Of a DNA stretch of 7,291 nt, positions 1 to 6,380 are shown piece by piece. Source of the DNA: Prevotellaceae bacterium (GTDB taxonomy: Bacteria > Bacteroidota > Bacteroidia > Bacteroidales > UBA932); the NCBI GenBank assembly GCA_031287815.1, contig JAITSM010000044.1, positions 1 through 7,291 of the forward strand, written 5' to 3'. The notes under the pieces are model-generated. The model saw nothing but the letters and a program-made list of their open reading frames with translations, did not search any database and was not told the origin of the DNA. How positions within the stretch are numbered: the first letter of the stretch is position 1; each line of letters opens with the position of its first letter. The position numbers were made by a program, and so were the translations under genes.

Positions 1-598
1 TCTCGAAGGAGAGGGTCAGCGGCGTGTGGGTGTCGAACGCCGAGTGGCGCAGGTCTTCCCAGCGGGAAGGCGCTACCTCGGACACATCCCATCCCAGTTC
101 TACGCCGTGCTGGCCGGCAGGCTTTGCCTTTTTACCAGCTTCGCCCTTGCCGTAGAAATGAAATGTTACGCGTCCCGGCACCGAGGTGTCCACATCGCAG
201 TCCGGCGCTTCCGTAGCTACCGGAGCCGGCGTGTTGCCGCCGGTGTGCCGTTTGGGCAAGCCCATTTCCTGCAGGTCGAAGTTCGTAACCACCGGGCTGT
301 CTTTCAACGTCCCGGTATACAGTTTACGGTACTCCGCCTTCAGCACCGCTTCGGCTTCTTCCAGCTTCGTGATGATGCCCGGCGTGCGGTCGGCAGGGTT
401 TATCCATGCGACATAAGCAGCGCCGTAGTCATTGAACGCCGGTGCAAACACCGTATCGAACCAGACGCCCTGCGTCGAATCCGGAGCAAAACCCATCCGC
501 GCACGATTACCCGGAGCTAAAAGATAGTTCCAGGTCAATACCACCTGTTGGTACAGGCTGGTGTGGCTGCGTGGCAGCCAATCTTTATTTGTTGCCAT
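1..598 (-). CDS. Conserved hypothetical Bacteroidales protein, N-terminal part (runs off the left edge)
   Basis: The minus strand is open without a stop from an ATG at 598-596 to the window edge, giving 199 codons. The protein starts MATNKDWLPRSHTSLYQQ and contains RMGFAPDSTQGVWFDT, WINPADRTPG, YTGTLKDSP, EMGLPKRHTGG and HSAFDTHTPLTLSFE. From memory, this N-terminus and the GLPKR-x-x-GG-x-TPAP segment match a recurrent family of uncharacterised Bacteroidales proteins, whose missing C-terminus usually has a short Fn3-like beta segment. No signal peptide or membrane segment is visible, so a cytoplasmic location is likely. The region before the start is A-rich with no close Shine-Dalgarno, as is usual in the phylum. 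Function is unknown. I am confident that it is coding, because residue composition and codon use are even throughout and the plus-strand ORFs over it are shadows. Confidence 0.88.
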   Translation of the reverse strand, partial: MATNKDWLPRSHTSLYQQVVLTWNYLLAPGNRARMGFAPDSTQGVWFDTVFAPAFNDYGAAYVAWINPADRTPGIITKLEEAEAVLKAEYRKLYTGTLKDSPVVTNFDLQEMGLPKRHTGGNTPAPVATEAPDCDVDTSVPGRVTFHFYGKGEAGKKAKPAGQHGVELGWDVSEVAPSRWEDLRHSAFDTHTPLTLSFE

Positions 599-632
599 AT
601 TGGTTTTTGTTTAAAATTATAATTTATTGCTC

Positions 633-662
633 CTAAATTATTTGTTTAGTTCTACCAGGCAA
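633..662 (-). promoter_or_regulatory. Possible Bacteroidetes-type promoter for the 1-598 gene
   Basis: Read on the minus strand there is TTG (662-660), a 19-nt spacer, then TAATTTAG (640-633). This is one mismatch from the Bacteroidetes -7 box TAnnTTTG, with correct -33 spacing. It would give a 5' UTR of about 30 nt before the ATG at 598. The TTG falls inside the first repeat copy of the neighbouring array. Support is moderate to weak because such AT-rich matches occur by chance. Confidence 0.35.
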
Positions 663-1028
663 TTGCGGTCTTCTTCACCTCCAATTGCGGTCTTCTTCCC
701 CCCGAGGGTTGTCTTCTTCCCCTCGAGGGTTGTCTTCTTCACCCCGAAGGTTGTCTTCTTCACCTCCAATTGCGGTCTTCTTCACCCCGGCGGTTGTCTT
801 CTTCACTTCGATGGTTGTCTTCTTCACCTCCAATTGCGGTCTTCTTCCCCCCGAGGGTTGTCTTCTTCACTTCGATGGTTGTCTTCTTCATTTCGATGGT
901 TGTCTTCTTCATTTCGGCGGTTGTTTTCTACCAGCCGGCGGTTGCCTTCGTCTCTTCGAGGGTTGGGTTCTGCCATTCGATGGTTGGATTCTACCATTCA
1001 AATGAAATCTTCTTCCGCCCGCCTTACG
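647..1028. repeat. Tandem array of 18 degenerate 21/22-bp units
   Basis: The plus-strand core TCTTCTTC or a degenerate form of it begins at 647, 669, 691, 712, 733, 754, 776, 797, 818, 840, 861, 882, 903, 924, 945, 966, 987 and 1008. Spacing is exactly 21 bp except for four 22-bp steps (647-669, 669-691, 754-776, 818-840), each of which carries the AATTGCGG variant instead of CGATGG/CGAGGG-like ends. The outer copies (647 and 924-987) are the most degenerate. The plus strand is strongly pyrimidine-biased. On the minus strand one frame reads KKTTIEM/V heptads, but each 22-bp unit shifts the frame and TGA stops follow, so no long minus ORF survives. The plus strand is open in all three frames only because the unit lacks stops. 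The array fills most of the gap between the FISUMP-like gene and the 1-598 gene. Confidence 0.93.
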
Positions 1029-1032
1029 GCGG
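1019..1032. other. Small GC hairpin at the edge of the repeat array
   Basis: CCGCC (1019-1023) and GGCGG (1028-1032) form a 5-bp stem with the 4-nt loop TTAC. It lies about 70 nt downstream of the FISUMP-like gene's stop. No U-tract follows on the minus strand, so it is a poor intrinsic terminator, though it could still mark the 3' end of that transcript. The rest of 1033-1101 is A/T-rich filler with no visible feature. Confidence 0.35.
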
Positions 1033-1101
1033 CATAAACTGTTCGTATTTTAATCCCTTTTTATTTTTCATTTTCTATTTTCAATTTTAAAGTGGCTGCC
1101 G

Positions 1102-2970
1102 CTACTGCACGCAGCGCAAGGTGAAACCGGTGCTCTTGCGGTAGATGTTCTGCGGGAGGAAGGTACTGCTGGTGATGTCCGCGTTGTAACCGCGATCCGA
1201 GCTGTTCTCCGAAGAAGACCAATAGTCGCCGTACGAGCCCTGATCGCTAAGGGTGCCGGAACTACCGCAGTAGCCACCAAGCAACCAGCCATGCATTCCT
1301 GCTTTGACGCTGGACTGCGGACTGTTATTGGAGGTCGAACCGTTGGCGTACATCATGAAATCCTGGGTGGTGGGCACGCGCCATGGGCTTTGACATAACT
1401 GCGATTCATATTGTTTCACCATACACCACGATAATAAATTACCATCATAACCGGGATTGGTACGGCAATCAGCATTATAAGCGCCGGATGAACCGCCGGC
1501 ATAGGTTGTCTTATTGCAACCGGATGCAGTAACCGGCGCAGAAAGGATGATTCCATTGCGGGTATAGGTGGCTGCGTTTGCAAAAGCAACGGTACTCAAT
1601 GAAAAAGTTGCCGGGTTACAACCGGAATAAGGAACATAACTCAGAACGGTTATTTTCCCGGTAGCGGTCGTATTGCAGCTCTTGGCATTGGCGGCAGTAA
1701 CCGTATAAGTAAAGGCGCCACTTACCGTCGGCGTCCCGCTAACGGTAAAGCTGCCGTTATCCCACACGCCGGTAACGCCGGCGGGCAGGCCGGTTACCGT
1801 AACGGTGGAAGCGTTGGTGGTTGTGTATTTAATGTCGGCAATAGCCGATCCGGGAGTTACCGTCTGGGCGGCGGTGGCGGGGGCGGAAGCAATGGCCATA
1901 TCGGGGCAGACGTCGCGCACGCAACGCAATGTCAGGAAACCGTCAAAAGCCCTTGTCCCGCCCCAGTGGGCACACTTTTCCGTGTAAAACTGACCATTCA
2001 ATAAATACCGAAACACATGATGGTCGCTCGTATATTCGTAACGCGGATTGCTGCCGTCCGGCAATTTCAGTATGCACCCCGAGCAGTTATCATTCATGTT
2101 CGCCTCGAGCGTGTAGTCCCAGGACACGTACCAGCCGGCCGGACAAATCCCGGTGCCGGAGTGCCCCGCGCAGGAGTCAAGCGGGTGGAGGGCGTCGTAT
2201 GTATTGCAGAAATCCAATTGCAGCATGCCCTCCGGATTATAGCGATAGACGTCCGAGACAGCAACGCAGGCGCCGGCGGTGAACGCCTCGCTGACGCCAT
2301 TGGCGCTGTAGCCGTTGCCCGGCCACGAGGTATAGCACCTCGTGCCGTATTTCATATGGGAGGTCAGGTACGAGACGTCGCTCTGCTTGGTTACCGTATA
2401 GGATTGCGCATTGCCGCCTGTGCGGGTATCGGCCACGTTGTGCCATTCGTAGCCAACGGGCGCATACGAATCCGGCTGGAAGGTCTCGAGGGTGCAGTTT
2501 CCTTCGCAGTCCGCTATAGGGGCGGCGTTCACACAGGCCCCGAACTGCGGGCTGTAGCCGTTTACATCCACCGTCACGGGGACGGTTACCGTGGACGTAA
2601 AAGCGCCTTCCGGCCCTTGTAGCCAGAACCCCCTGGTGTCGGTAGGTTGCAGCGAAGGCGTGCCTGCCGACCAGTTGGTGGGCAGCGCCGGGATGGTTGC
2701 CCGCAACCAGTCGCCCACGTACCGGGAGCCTTGCACCCGCTGGTAATCGATCACAATCCACAGGGGTTTTTTCCCCTCCGTCGCCGACACGGTAAAGGTA
2801 ACCGTCGGCGACGAACCGTAGGAAACGTGCGCTATCGCTATCGACACTGTTGCCGACTGGCTGTATAATCCCTGCCCGCTCATCATACTAATAAGTAACA
2901 TGATGTATAGCAAAAATTTTTTCCGGGTTCCGGGTTTCGATACATAGCTCATAATTTTTAATTGTTTCAT
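1102..2970 (-). CDS. Secreted FISUMP-like domain protein with an Ig-like module
   Basis: A protein of about 622 aa. Residues 12-38 form a type I signal peptide: basic KPGTRKK, hydrophobic FLLYIMLLISMM, and a likely cut near LYSQ-S. There is no lipobox Cys. Residues about 271-353 (GICPAGWYVSW to FLTLRCVRDVC) and about 515-622 (SPWRVPTTQDF, GDYWSSSENSSD, STGFTLRCVQ at the C-terminus) look like FISUMP modules, which are C-type-lectin-like. Between them, about 362-428 (TGLPAGVTGVWDNGSFTVSGTP) resembles a putative Ig (He_PIG) domain. Many Cys suggest disulfides, and the likely location is the cell surface. The frame is open to an ATG at 3009, but I chose the ATG at 2970: it gives a normal-length n-region and sits in CACCTTAACCATG, the same 13-mer found at the 6280 start. 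An ATG at 2952 is also possible. The ligand is unknown. Confidence 0.9.
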   Translation of the reverse strand: MKQLKIMSYVSKPGTRKKFLLYIMLLISMMSGQGLYSQSATVSIAIAHVSYGSSPTVTFTVSATEGKKPLWIVIDYQRVQGSRYVGDWLRATIPALPTNWSAGTPSLQPTDTRGFWLQGPEGAFTSTVTVPVTVDVNGYSPQFGACVNAAPIADCEGNCTLETFQPDSYAPVGYEWHNVADTRTGGNAQSYTVTKQSDVSYLTSHMKYGTRCYTSWPGNGYSANGVSEAFTAGACVAVSDVYRYNPEGMLQLDFCNTYDALHPLDSCAGHSGTGICPAGWYVSWDYTLEANMNDNCSGCILKLPDGSNPRYEYTSDHHVFRYLLNGQFYTEKCAHWGGTRAFDGFLTLRCVRDVCPDMAIASAPATAAQTVTPGSAIADIKYTTTNASTVTVTGLPAGVTGVWDNGSFTVSGTPTVSGAFTYTVTAANAKSCNTTATGKITVLSYVPYSGCNPATFSLSTVAFANAATYTRNGIILSAPVTASGCNKTTYAGGSSGAYNADCRTNPGYDGNLLSWCMVKQYESQLCQSPWRVPTTQDFMMYANGSTSNNSPQSSVKAGMHGWLLGGYCGSSGTLSDQGSYGDYWSSSENSSDRGYNADITSSTFLPQNIYRKSTGFTLRCVQ

Positions 2971-3234
2971 GGTTAAGGTGGCTGGCGTTACGCTTTCGCA
3001 CTTTGGCAACTTTTATTTGTTAGTCTGTTTCGGGATTTTCTCTTTTCAGAGAGGTATTGGGGATAAAATGCAACGTGGACTAAACTTATTTTTCAGGAGG
3101 TTCTGGAATACCCTATCGATTACAAGCAAAAGCCCACGTTTCTGTGAAATTTTGCTTTTATTCAATCGACATGAAATTTTCCAGATTTCCTGAAAAGAAT
3201 AAAAGCACCCAAAATGAAAAAGAGCATAAATGTC
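2971..3234 (-). promoter_or_regulatory. Long structured 5' leader of the FISUMP-like gene, with predicted pseudoknot
   Basis: About 260 nt separate the predicted transcription start (near 3234) from the ATG at 2970. On the minus-strand RNA, AAGCAAAA (3157-3150) pairs perfectly with TTTTGCTT (3131-3124). AACGTGGGC (3140-3132) pairs with GTCCACGTT (3080-3072), 9 bp with one G-U. The two stems interleave and abut with no gap at 3132/3131, which is the geometry of an H-type pseudoknot with coaxial stacking (loop 1 of 9 nt, loop 3 of 43 nt). Further down, TCTCT-GAAA-AGAGA (3052-3039) forms a perfect 5-bp hairpin. A short ORF precedes the pseudoknot. I do not recognise a known riboswitch class. A regulatory role is inference. 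Confidence 0.5.
3162..3227 (-). CDS. Possible leader peptide, 21 aa
   Basis: An ATG at 3227-3225 opens a 21-codon ORF ending in TGA at 3164-3162. The peptide has a hydrophobic first half (MLFFILGAFILF) and a basic tail (RKSGKFHVD). It begins only a few nucleotides after the predicted transcription start and ends 4 nt before the first pseudoknot strand. Ribosomes translating it could therefore affect folding of the leader. It is short enough to occur by chance, there is no clear ribosome-binding site, and the product may have no function of its own. Confidence 0.22.
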   Translation of the reverse strand: MLFFILGAFILFRKSGKFHVD

Positions 3235-3239
3235 GGGTG

Positions 3240-3270
3240 CAAAGGTAGAAAGATTTTTGGAAATAGCAAA
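3240..3270 (-). promoter_or_regulatory. Consensus Bacteroidetes promoter for the FISUMP-like gene
   Basis: Minus strand: TTTG (3270-3267), a 19-nt spacer, then TACCTTTG (3247-3240). Both boxes match the Bacteroidetes primary sigma consensus (TTTG at -33, TAnnTTTG at -7) with ideal spacing. Transcription should start near 3234-3232. The lgt terminator lies upstream, so the FISUMP-like gene is an independent transcription unit. Confidence 0.72.
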
Positions 3271-3340
3271 TTAATGGAGAATGGAGAGTGGAAAAAGTCT
3301 CTTGATGGCCACTCAATTTTCCTTTCAACAAGCGCCCGCC

Positions 3341-3376
3341 ACTGCCTACTGCTACTGAAAACTGCCTACTGAAAAC
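3341..3376. repeat. Short direct repeats between the lgt terminator and the next promoter
   Basis: ACTGCCTACTG occurs at 3341-3351 and 3361-3371, and CTACTGAAAAC at 3352-3362 and 3366-3376. This is low-complexity duplication of a kind common in Bacteroidales spacers. The adjacent 3273-3291 has a similar ATGGAGAATGGAGAGTGG stutter. No function is apparent. Confidence 0.6.
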
Positions 3377-3393
3377 CCCTCTTTCGGAGGGGT
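3372..3393 (-). terminator. Intrinsic terminator after lgt
   Basis: On the minus strand ACCCCTC (3393-3387) pairs with GAGGGGT (3381-3375) around a 5-nt loop, and the stem runs into TTTT (3375-3372). The stem is GC-rich, 7 bp long, and begins 13 bp after the lgt stop codon. It would end the methyltransferase-kinase-lgt transcript. Confidence 0.7.
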
Positions 3394-3405
3394 CAGGTCG
3401 AGGGG

Positions 3406-4296
3406 TTATTTCGTTTTTTTATCCGGTTGCTTGCCGGCGGCGGAAGTTACGGAGGCCGGCAGCCATCCCTGCTCCGGCCGGCCGTATTTCCAGCCCCGCC
3501 AAAGGAAGATTATTCCCGCAATGATAAACGGCAAACTGAGCAGTTGTCCCATGTTGAGAAACAGGTTTTGTTCAAACGCCACCTGGTCGTTTTTGATAAA
3601 CTCTACCGCAAAACGCGCGCCGAACAATAGTATTAAAAACAGTCCGAACAGCATGCCGCGTTTGAGTTTCGGCAATTGTTTGATGTATAAATAGCGCATG
3701 ATAAAAAATATCAGGAAATACGCCGCCGCTTCGTAGAGTTGCGTCGGGTGGTGCGGGAGGACTTCGCCGTCGCGTACGAAAATAAAACCCCACGGAAGGG
3801 AGGTTTCGCAGCCGTACACTTCGGAGTTCATGAGGTTGCCGATACGCACGAAGGCGCCGGCCAGCGGCACAATCAGCACTATCCGCTCCAGCGCCCAGAG
3901 GTAGGGTATTTTCCGTTTGCGGCTCCACCAGAAAAGCCCCAGCAAAATACCGATAGCGCCGCCATGACTCGCCAGCCCCTGATAGCCGACGAATTCAAAC
4001 TGCGGCGAAAAACGTACCGGGAAAATTATTTCCAGCGGATGCGTAAAAAACGCTGCGGGCTCGTAAAATAAAAAATGCCCCAACCGTAACCCGACAAGGG
4101 TGGAGATAATGGCCACAATGGAAAAATTATCAAACAACTCTTGCGATAAATGTTCACGGCGGAAAATATTACGCATCACAAGGTAGGCAAAGACAAAGCC
4201 GCTTACGAGCAATACGCCGTAGTAGCGCAAATGAATAAACCCCAGCGAAAACATTTCGGGATCGACGTCCCAACGAATACTTAAAAAACTGTTCAT
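3406..4296 (-). CDS. lgt: Prolipoprotein diacylglyceryl transferase (Lgt)
   Basis: An inner-membrane enzyme that moves the diacylglyceryl group from phosphatidylglycerol onto the lipobox cysteine of prolipoproteins, the first step of lipoprotein maturation before signal peptidase II. The product is 296 aa, normal for the family. Visible hallmarks are H111-GG in GLASHGGAIG, the signature R151-IGNLMNSE159 (E. coli GRIGNFxNxE), HPTQLYE at 183-189, and R228 in GARFAVEFIKN. Several hydrophobic membrane segments are clear (about 17-41, 57-77, 106-124, 138-152, 190-204, 214-230, 248-266). The C-terminus is a basic Lys-rich tail (GKQPDKKTK). The ATG at 4296 is the natural start (MNSFLSIRWDVDPEMF). 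It follows the kinase gene by 59 bp with no strong promoter seen between them, so it is probably co-transcribed, and a terminator follows it. Confidence 0.97.
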   Translation of the reverse strand: MNSFLSIRWDVDPEMFSLGFIHLRYYGVLLVSGFVFAYLVMRNIFRREHLSQELFDNFSIVAIISTLVGLRLGHFLFYEPAAFFTHPLEIIFPVRFSPQFEFVGYQGLASHGGAIGILLGLFWWSRKRKIPYLWALERIVLIVPLAGAFVRIGNLMNSEVYGCETSLPWGFIFVRDGEVLPHHPTQLYEAAAYFLIFFIMRYLYIKQLPKLKRGMLFGLFLILLFGARFAVEFIKNDQVAFEQNLFLNMGQLLSLPFIIAGIIFLWRGWKYGRPEQGWLPASVTSAAGKQPDKKTK

Positions 4297-4355
4297 ACGG
4301 ATTGTGAGTTATGGATTATAAATTATGGATACTGTTGCCTGCTGCATTAGTTATA

Positions 4356-5390
4356 TTAGTTAGATTTTTCCAGCGTAAAGGCAAACGCCGTGCCTGCATT
4401 CAGTTCGCTTTTCACGTTAATGGTTTCGCCGTGTGCATCGATAATGTGTTTAACAATCGCCAGCCCGAGCCCGCTGCCGCCGTGTTCGCGCGAGCGGTGT
4501 TTGTCCACACGGTAGAAGCGTTCGAAGATGCGCGGAAGATGGTCTTCGGCAATGCCGATGCCGTTGTCTTTTACTTCTACCAGCACGTGGTCGTGCATGT
4601 CGGAAAACAGCACTTCCGTTTCGCCGCCTTCGCGCCCATAGTTAATGGAGTTGCCAATCAGGTTGGTCAACACCTGCGCAATGCGTTGCCGGTCGGCATA
4701 CACCATGATGCGGCCGGTAGTCGGGCGTTGCATGTACAGGCGGATATTCTTTTTTTCGGAAACAATTTCGCAGGCCGCAAATATCTCCTCCACCAGTATT
4801 ATAAGGTTGAAAGATGTTTTGTACAGTATGGTTGCTCCTGTTTCCAGCTTGTTGATTGTTTCCAGTTCATCTATCAGCGAAATCAGCCGTTCGATATTCC
4901 GCTCGCAGCTTTCCAGGTATTTCCGGTTGATGGAGGGGTCTTCCAAACCGCCATCCAGCAAGGTGAGGAGCTGCCCCTGTATCGCAAAACTCGGCGTTTT
5001 CAGTTCATGCGACACATTTCCTAAAAATTCTTTGCGGAACTGTTCCATCGCCGAAAGCCGGCTGATTTCTTTCGTCTGTTCTTCCGCCCACTGGGTGACT
5101 TCCTGGTTCACCCGTTCCACAATATCGGTTGAGCGCGGCGCGGTGCGCAGCTTATTGCGCACGGCGCTCATGCTGTAAATGGTCTTGTAAATGGGCGTAA
5201 TCTTTTTTATGACGAAATCTTTTAATACGATATAGGCAAATACGTACAGCACGGCAAACACAAGGGCATTCACCAATAAAACCGTTTTCAAGTTTTCCGG
5301 ATGGCCGAACACAATCGTAGAAGTAATGCTGACGCTTACTGCCACAATGGCGATAATAAACGCAATGGTGGAATGGGTAAAAAATTTCAT
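4356..5390 (-). CDS. Two-TM sensor histidine kinase (PhoR-like)
   Basis: The sensor kinase of a two-component system; it should autophosphorylate on His128 and pass phosphate to a response regulator. The 344-aa protein has TM helices at about 8-28 and 36-56 with almost no periplasmic domain between them. A linker/coiled segment (about 62-112) leads to a HisKA domain with FLGNVSHELKTP (H128). The HATPase_c domain has an N box (QVLTNLIGNSINYG, N243/N247), a G1 box (DNGIGI, D275), an F box (IFERFYRV, 288-295) and a G2 box (GGSGLGLAIVK, 304-314), so it appears catalytically intact. The tiny periplasmic loop suggests that it senses a membrane or intracellular cue, or a protein partner. The start overlaps the methyltransferase stop by ATGA, indicating translational coupling. 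No cognate regulator gene lies beside it here, and the signal cannot be deduced. Confidence 0.97.
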   Translation of the reverse strand: MKFFTHSTIAFIIAIVAVSVSITSTIVFGHPENLKTVLLVNALVFAVLYVFAYIVLKDFVIKKITPIYKTIYSMSAVRNKLRTAPRSTDIVERVNQEVTQWAEEQTKEISRLSAMEQFRKEFLGNVSHELKTPSFAIQGQLLTLLDGGLEDPSINRKYLESCERNIERLISLIDELETINKLETGATILYKTSFNLIILVEEIFAACEIVSEKKNIRLYMQRPTTGRIMVYADRQRIAQVLTNLIGNSINYGREGGETEVLFSDMHDHVLVEVKDNGIGIAEDHLPRIFERFYRVDKHRSREHGGSGLGLAIVKHIIDAHGETINVKSELNAGTAFAFTLEKSN

Positions 5391-6280
5391 AGTTTAAAAC
5401 GAGTAAAAACGCTTAACGGTAGCCGCTTCCCGAAGCTGTCGCATAAAAATAATTCCCCGAATTCTTTCTCGCGCGTTGTCCCGAATACGTTTGTAACGAC
5501 CGTATCAGCGACCAGCGCTGAAAATCCGTTGGAATATAAATTCAGTACCAAAAAACTGTCCTTCGGCGCCAGGATTTTTTTACACTCCTGTAATAAATCG
5601 AGTAAACATTCGTCTAATTTCCATTTTTCGCCGGCCGGCCCGTGCCCGTAAGCCGGCGGGTCGAGGATGATGCCCTGGTAGCTGTGGCCGCGCCGGGCTT
5701 CCCGCTGCACAAATTTCAATGCATCTTCCACCACCCAGCGGATACCGTCCTGCCCGCTTGTTTCCATGTTTTCGCGCGCCCACGTTACCACCTGCCGCAC
5801 GGCGTCCAAATGGGTTACCTCGCCGCCGGCAGCCTTTGCCGCCAGCGAGGCGGCGCCGGTATAAGCGAATAAATTCAAGATTTTCGGCTGTGGCGTTTTC
5901 AGTTCGCGCACGGCGGTATAAATATAATCCCAGTTCGGCGACTGTTCGGGAAACACGCCCACGTGCTTGAACGCCGTCAATCCCAACCGCAGGGAGAATT
6001 GCAAATCGTCTTTCCGGTAACGGATAGGCCATTGGTCGGGCATTGTCTTCAGGCGGATCCATGTGCCGCTGTCTTCTTTGCCCGTCCTGCCGAAGCTTGC
6101 GCCGGTAACGTAGGAAGTATGCGTTTGCCGCCGCCAAGCCTCATTCGTTAAGGTTTTCCCCCAAACGGCTTTCGGCTCGGGGCGCGCCAGTACGTAGTTG
6201 CCGAAGCGTTCGAGTTTTTCAAACCCGCCGCTATCTATCAGCTCGTAGTCATTCCAGTTATCGGGCGAAAGCAACAGCAT
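5387..6280 (-). CDS. Class I SAM-dependent methyltransferase (RlmI/RlmL-like, DPPxY type)
   Basis: A 297-aa predicted cytoplasmic methyltransferase related to the COG1092-type rRNA methyltransferases. SAM-binding motif I is ILNLFAYTGAA (134-144), the acidic residue after strand 2 is in THLDA (D159), and the catalytic motif IV is LDPPAYGHG (206-214). The upstream VGVFPEQSPNWDYI (107-120) is also typical of this group. It lacks an N-terminal PUA or THUMP domain, so it is shorter than RlmI or RlmL, and its exact substrate (23S rRNA or other RNA) cannot be assigned from sequence. The ATG at 6280 sits in CACCTTAACCATG, identical to the chosen start of the FISUMP-like gene. It is the first gene of a likely three-gene transcript with the kinase (4-bp ATGA overlap) and lgt. 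Confidence 0.93.
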   Translation of the reverse strand: MLLLSPDNWNDYELIDSGGFEKLERFGNYVLARPEPKAVWGKTLTNEAWRRQTHTSYVTGASFGRTGKEDSGTWIRLKTMPDQWPIRYRKDDLQFSLRLGLTAFKHVGVFPEQSPNWDYIYTAVRELKTPQPKILNLFAYTGAASLAAKAAGGEVTHLDAVRQVVTWARENMETSGQDGIRWVVEDALKFVQREARRGHSYQGIILDPPAYGHGPAGEKWKLDECLLDLLQECKKILAPKDSFLVLNLYSNGFSALVADTVVTNVFGTTREKEFGELFLCDSFGKRLPLSVFTRFKL

Positions 6281-6345
6281 GGTTAAGGTGATAAATGTGT
6301 TAATATAACTAATGTTTTCCGTTATTCGATTACTTCCACAGGGTG

Positions 6346-6353
6346 CAAAGATA
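6346..6353 (-). promoter_or_regulatory. Probable -7 box for the methyltransferase-kinase-lgt unit
   Basis: TATCTTTG on the minus strand (6353-6346) matches the Bacteroidetes -7 consensus TAnnTTTG. It would start transcription near 6339, giving a leader of about 60 nt. A good -33 TTG at the right spacing is not evident. The surrounding GGGTGCAAAG...AAATTAATGGAGA context resembles that of the promoter near 3240, which supports a real promoter. Confidence 0.55.
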
Positions 6354-6380
6354 CTAAATTAATGGAGAACGTCTTTTGAG

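Noticed and set aside
26..520. Plus-strand ORF of 164 codons near the left edge
   Set aside because: It is a shadow of the minus-strand conserved hypothetical gene (1-598), whose N-terminus is recognisable. The plus-strand product is Arg-rich and unlike a real protein.
647..1028. CRISPR array
   Set aside because: Units are contiguous 21/22-bp tandem copies with no unique spacers, and no cas genes are present.
627..1090. Three overlapping plus-strand ORFs (106-136 codons) across the repeat array
   Set aside because: All three frames are open because the repeat unit lacks plus-strand stops. The products are low-complexity Ser/Phe/Leu strings with no domain, and the flanking genes are on the other strand.
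1102..1250. Variable region of a diversity-generating retroelement
   Set aside because: The FISUMP-like end is C-lectin-like, but no reverse transcriptase, accessory gene or template repeat copy is seen in the window.
2017..2761. ORFs of 174-201 codons overlapping the FISUMP-like gene on both strands
   Set aside because: Arg/Ala-rich out-of-frame translations inside a gene with a clear signal peptide and domains.
3205..3240. GCACCC/GGGTGC inverted repeat followed by a T-rich stretch, as a terminator in the leader
   Set aside because: One arm overlaps the promoter's -7 box and discriminator, so it would not be transcribed from that promoter.
4311..5024. Plus-strand ORF of 237 codons opposite the histidine kinase
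   Set aside because: It lies antisense to a kinase with every catalytic box intact. Its composition is shadow-like and there is no domain.
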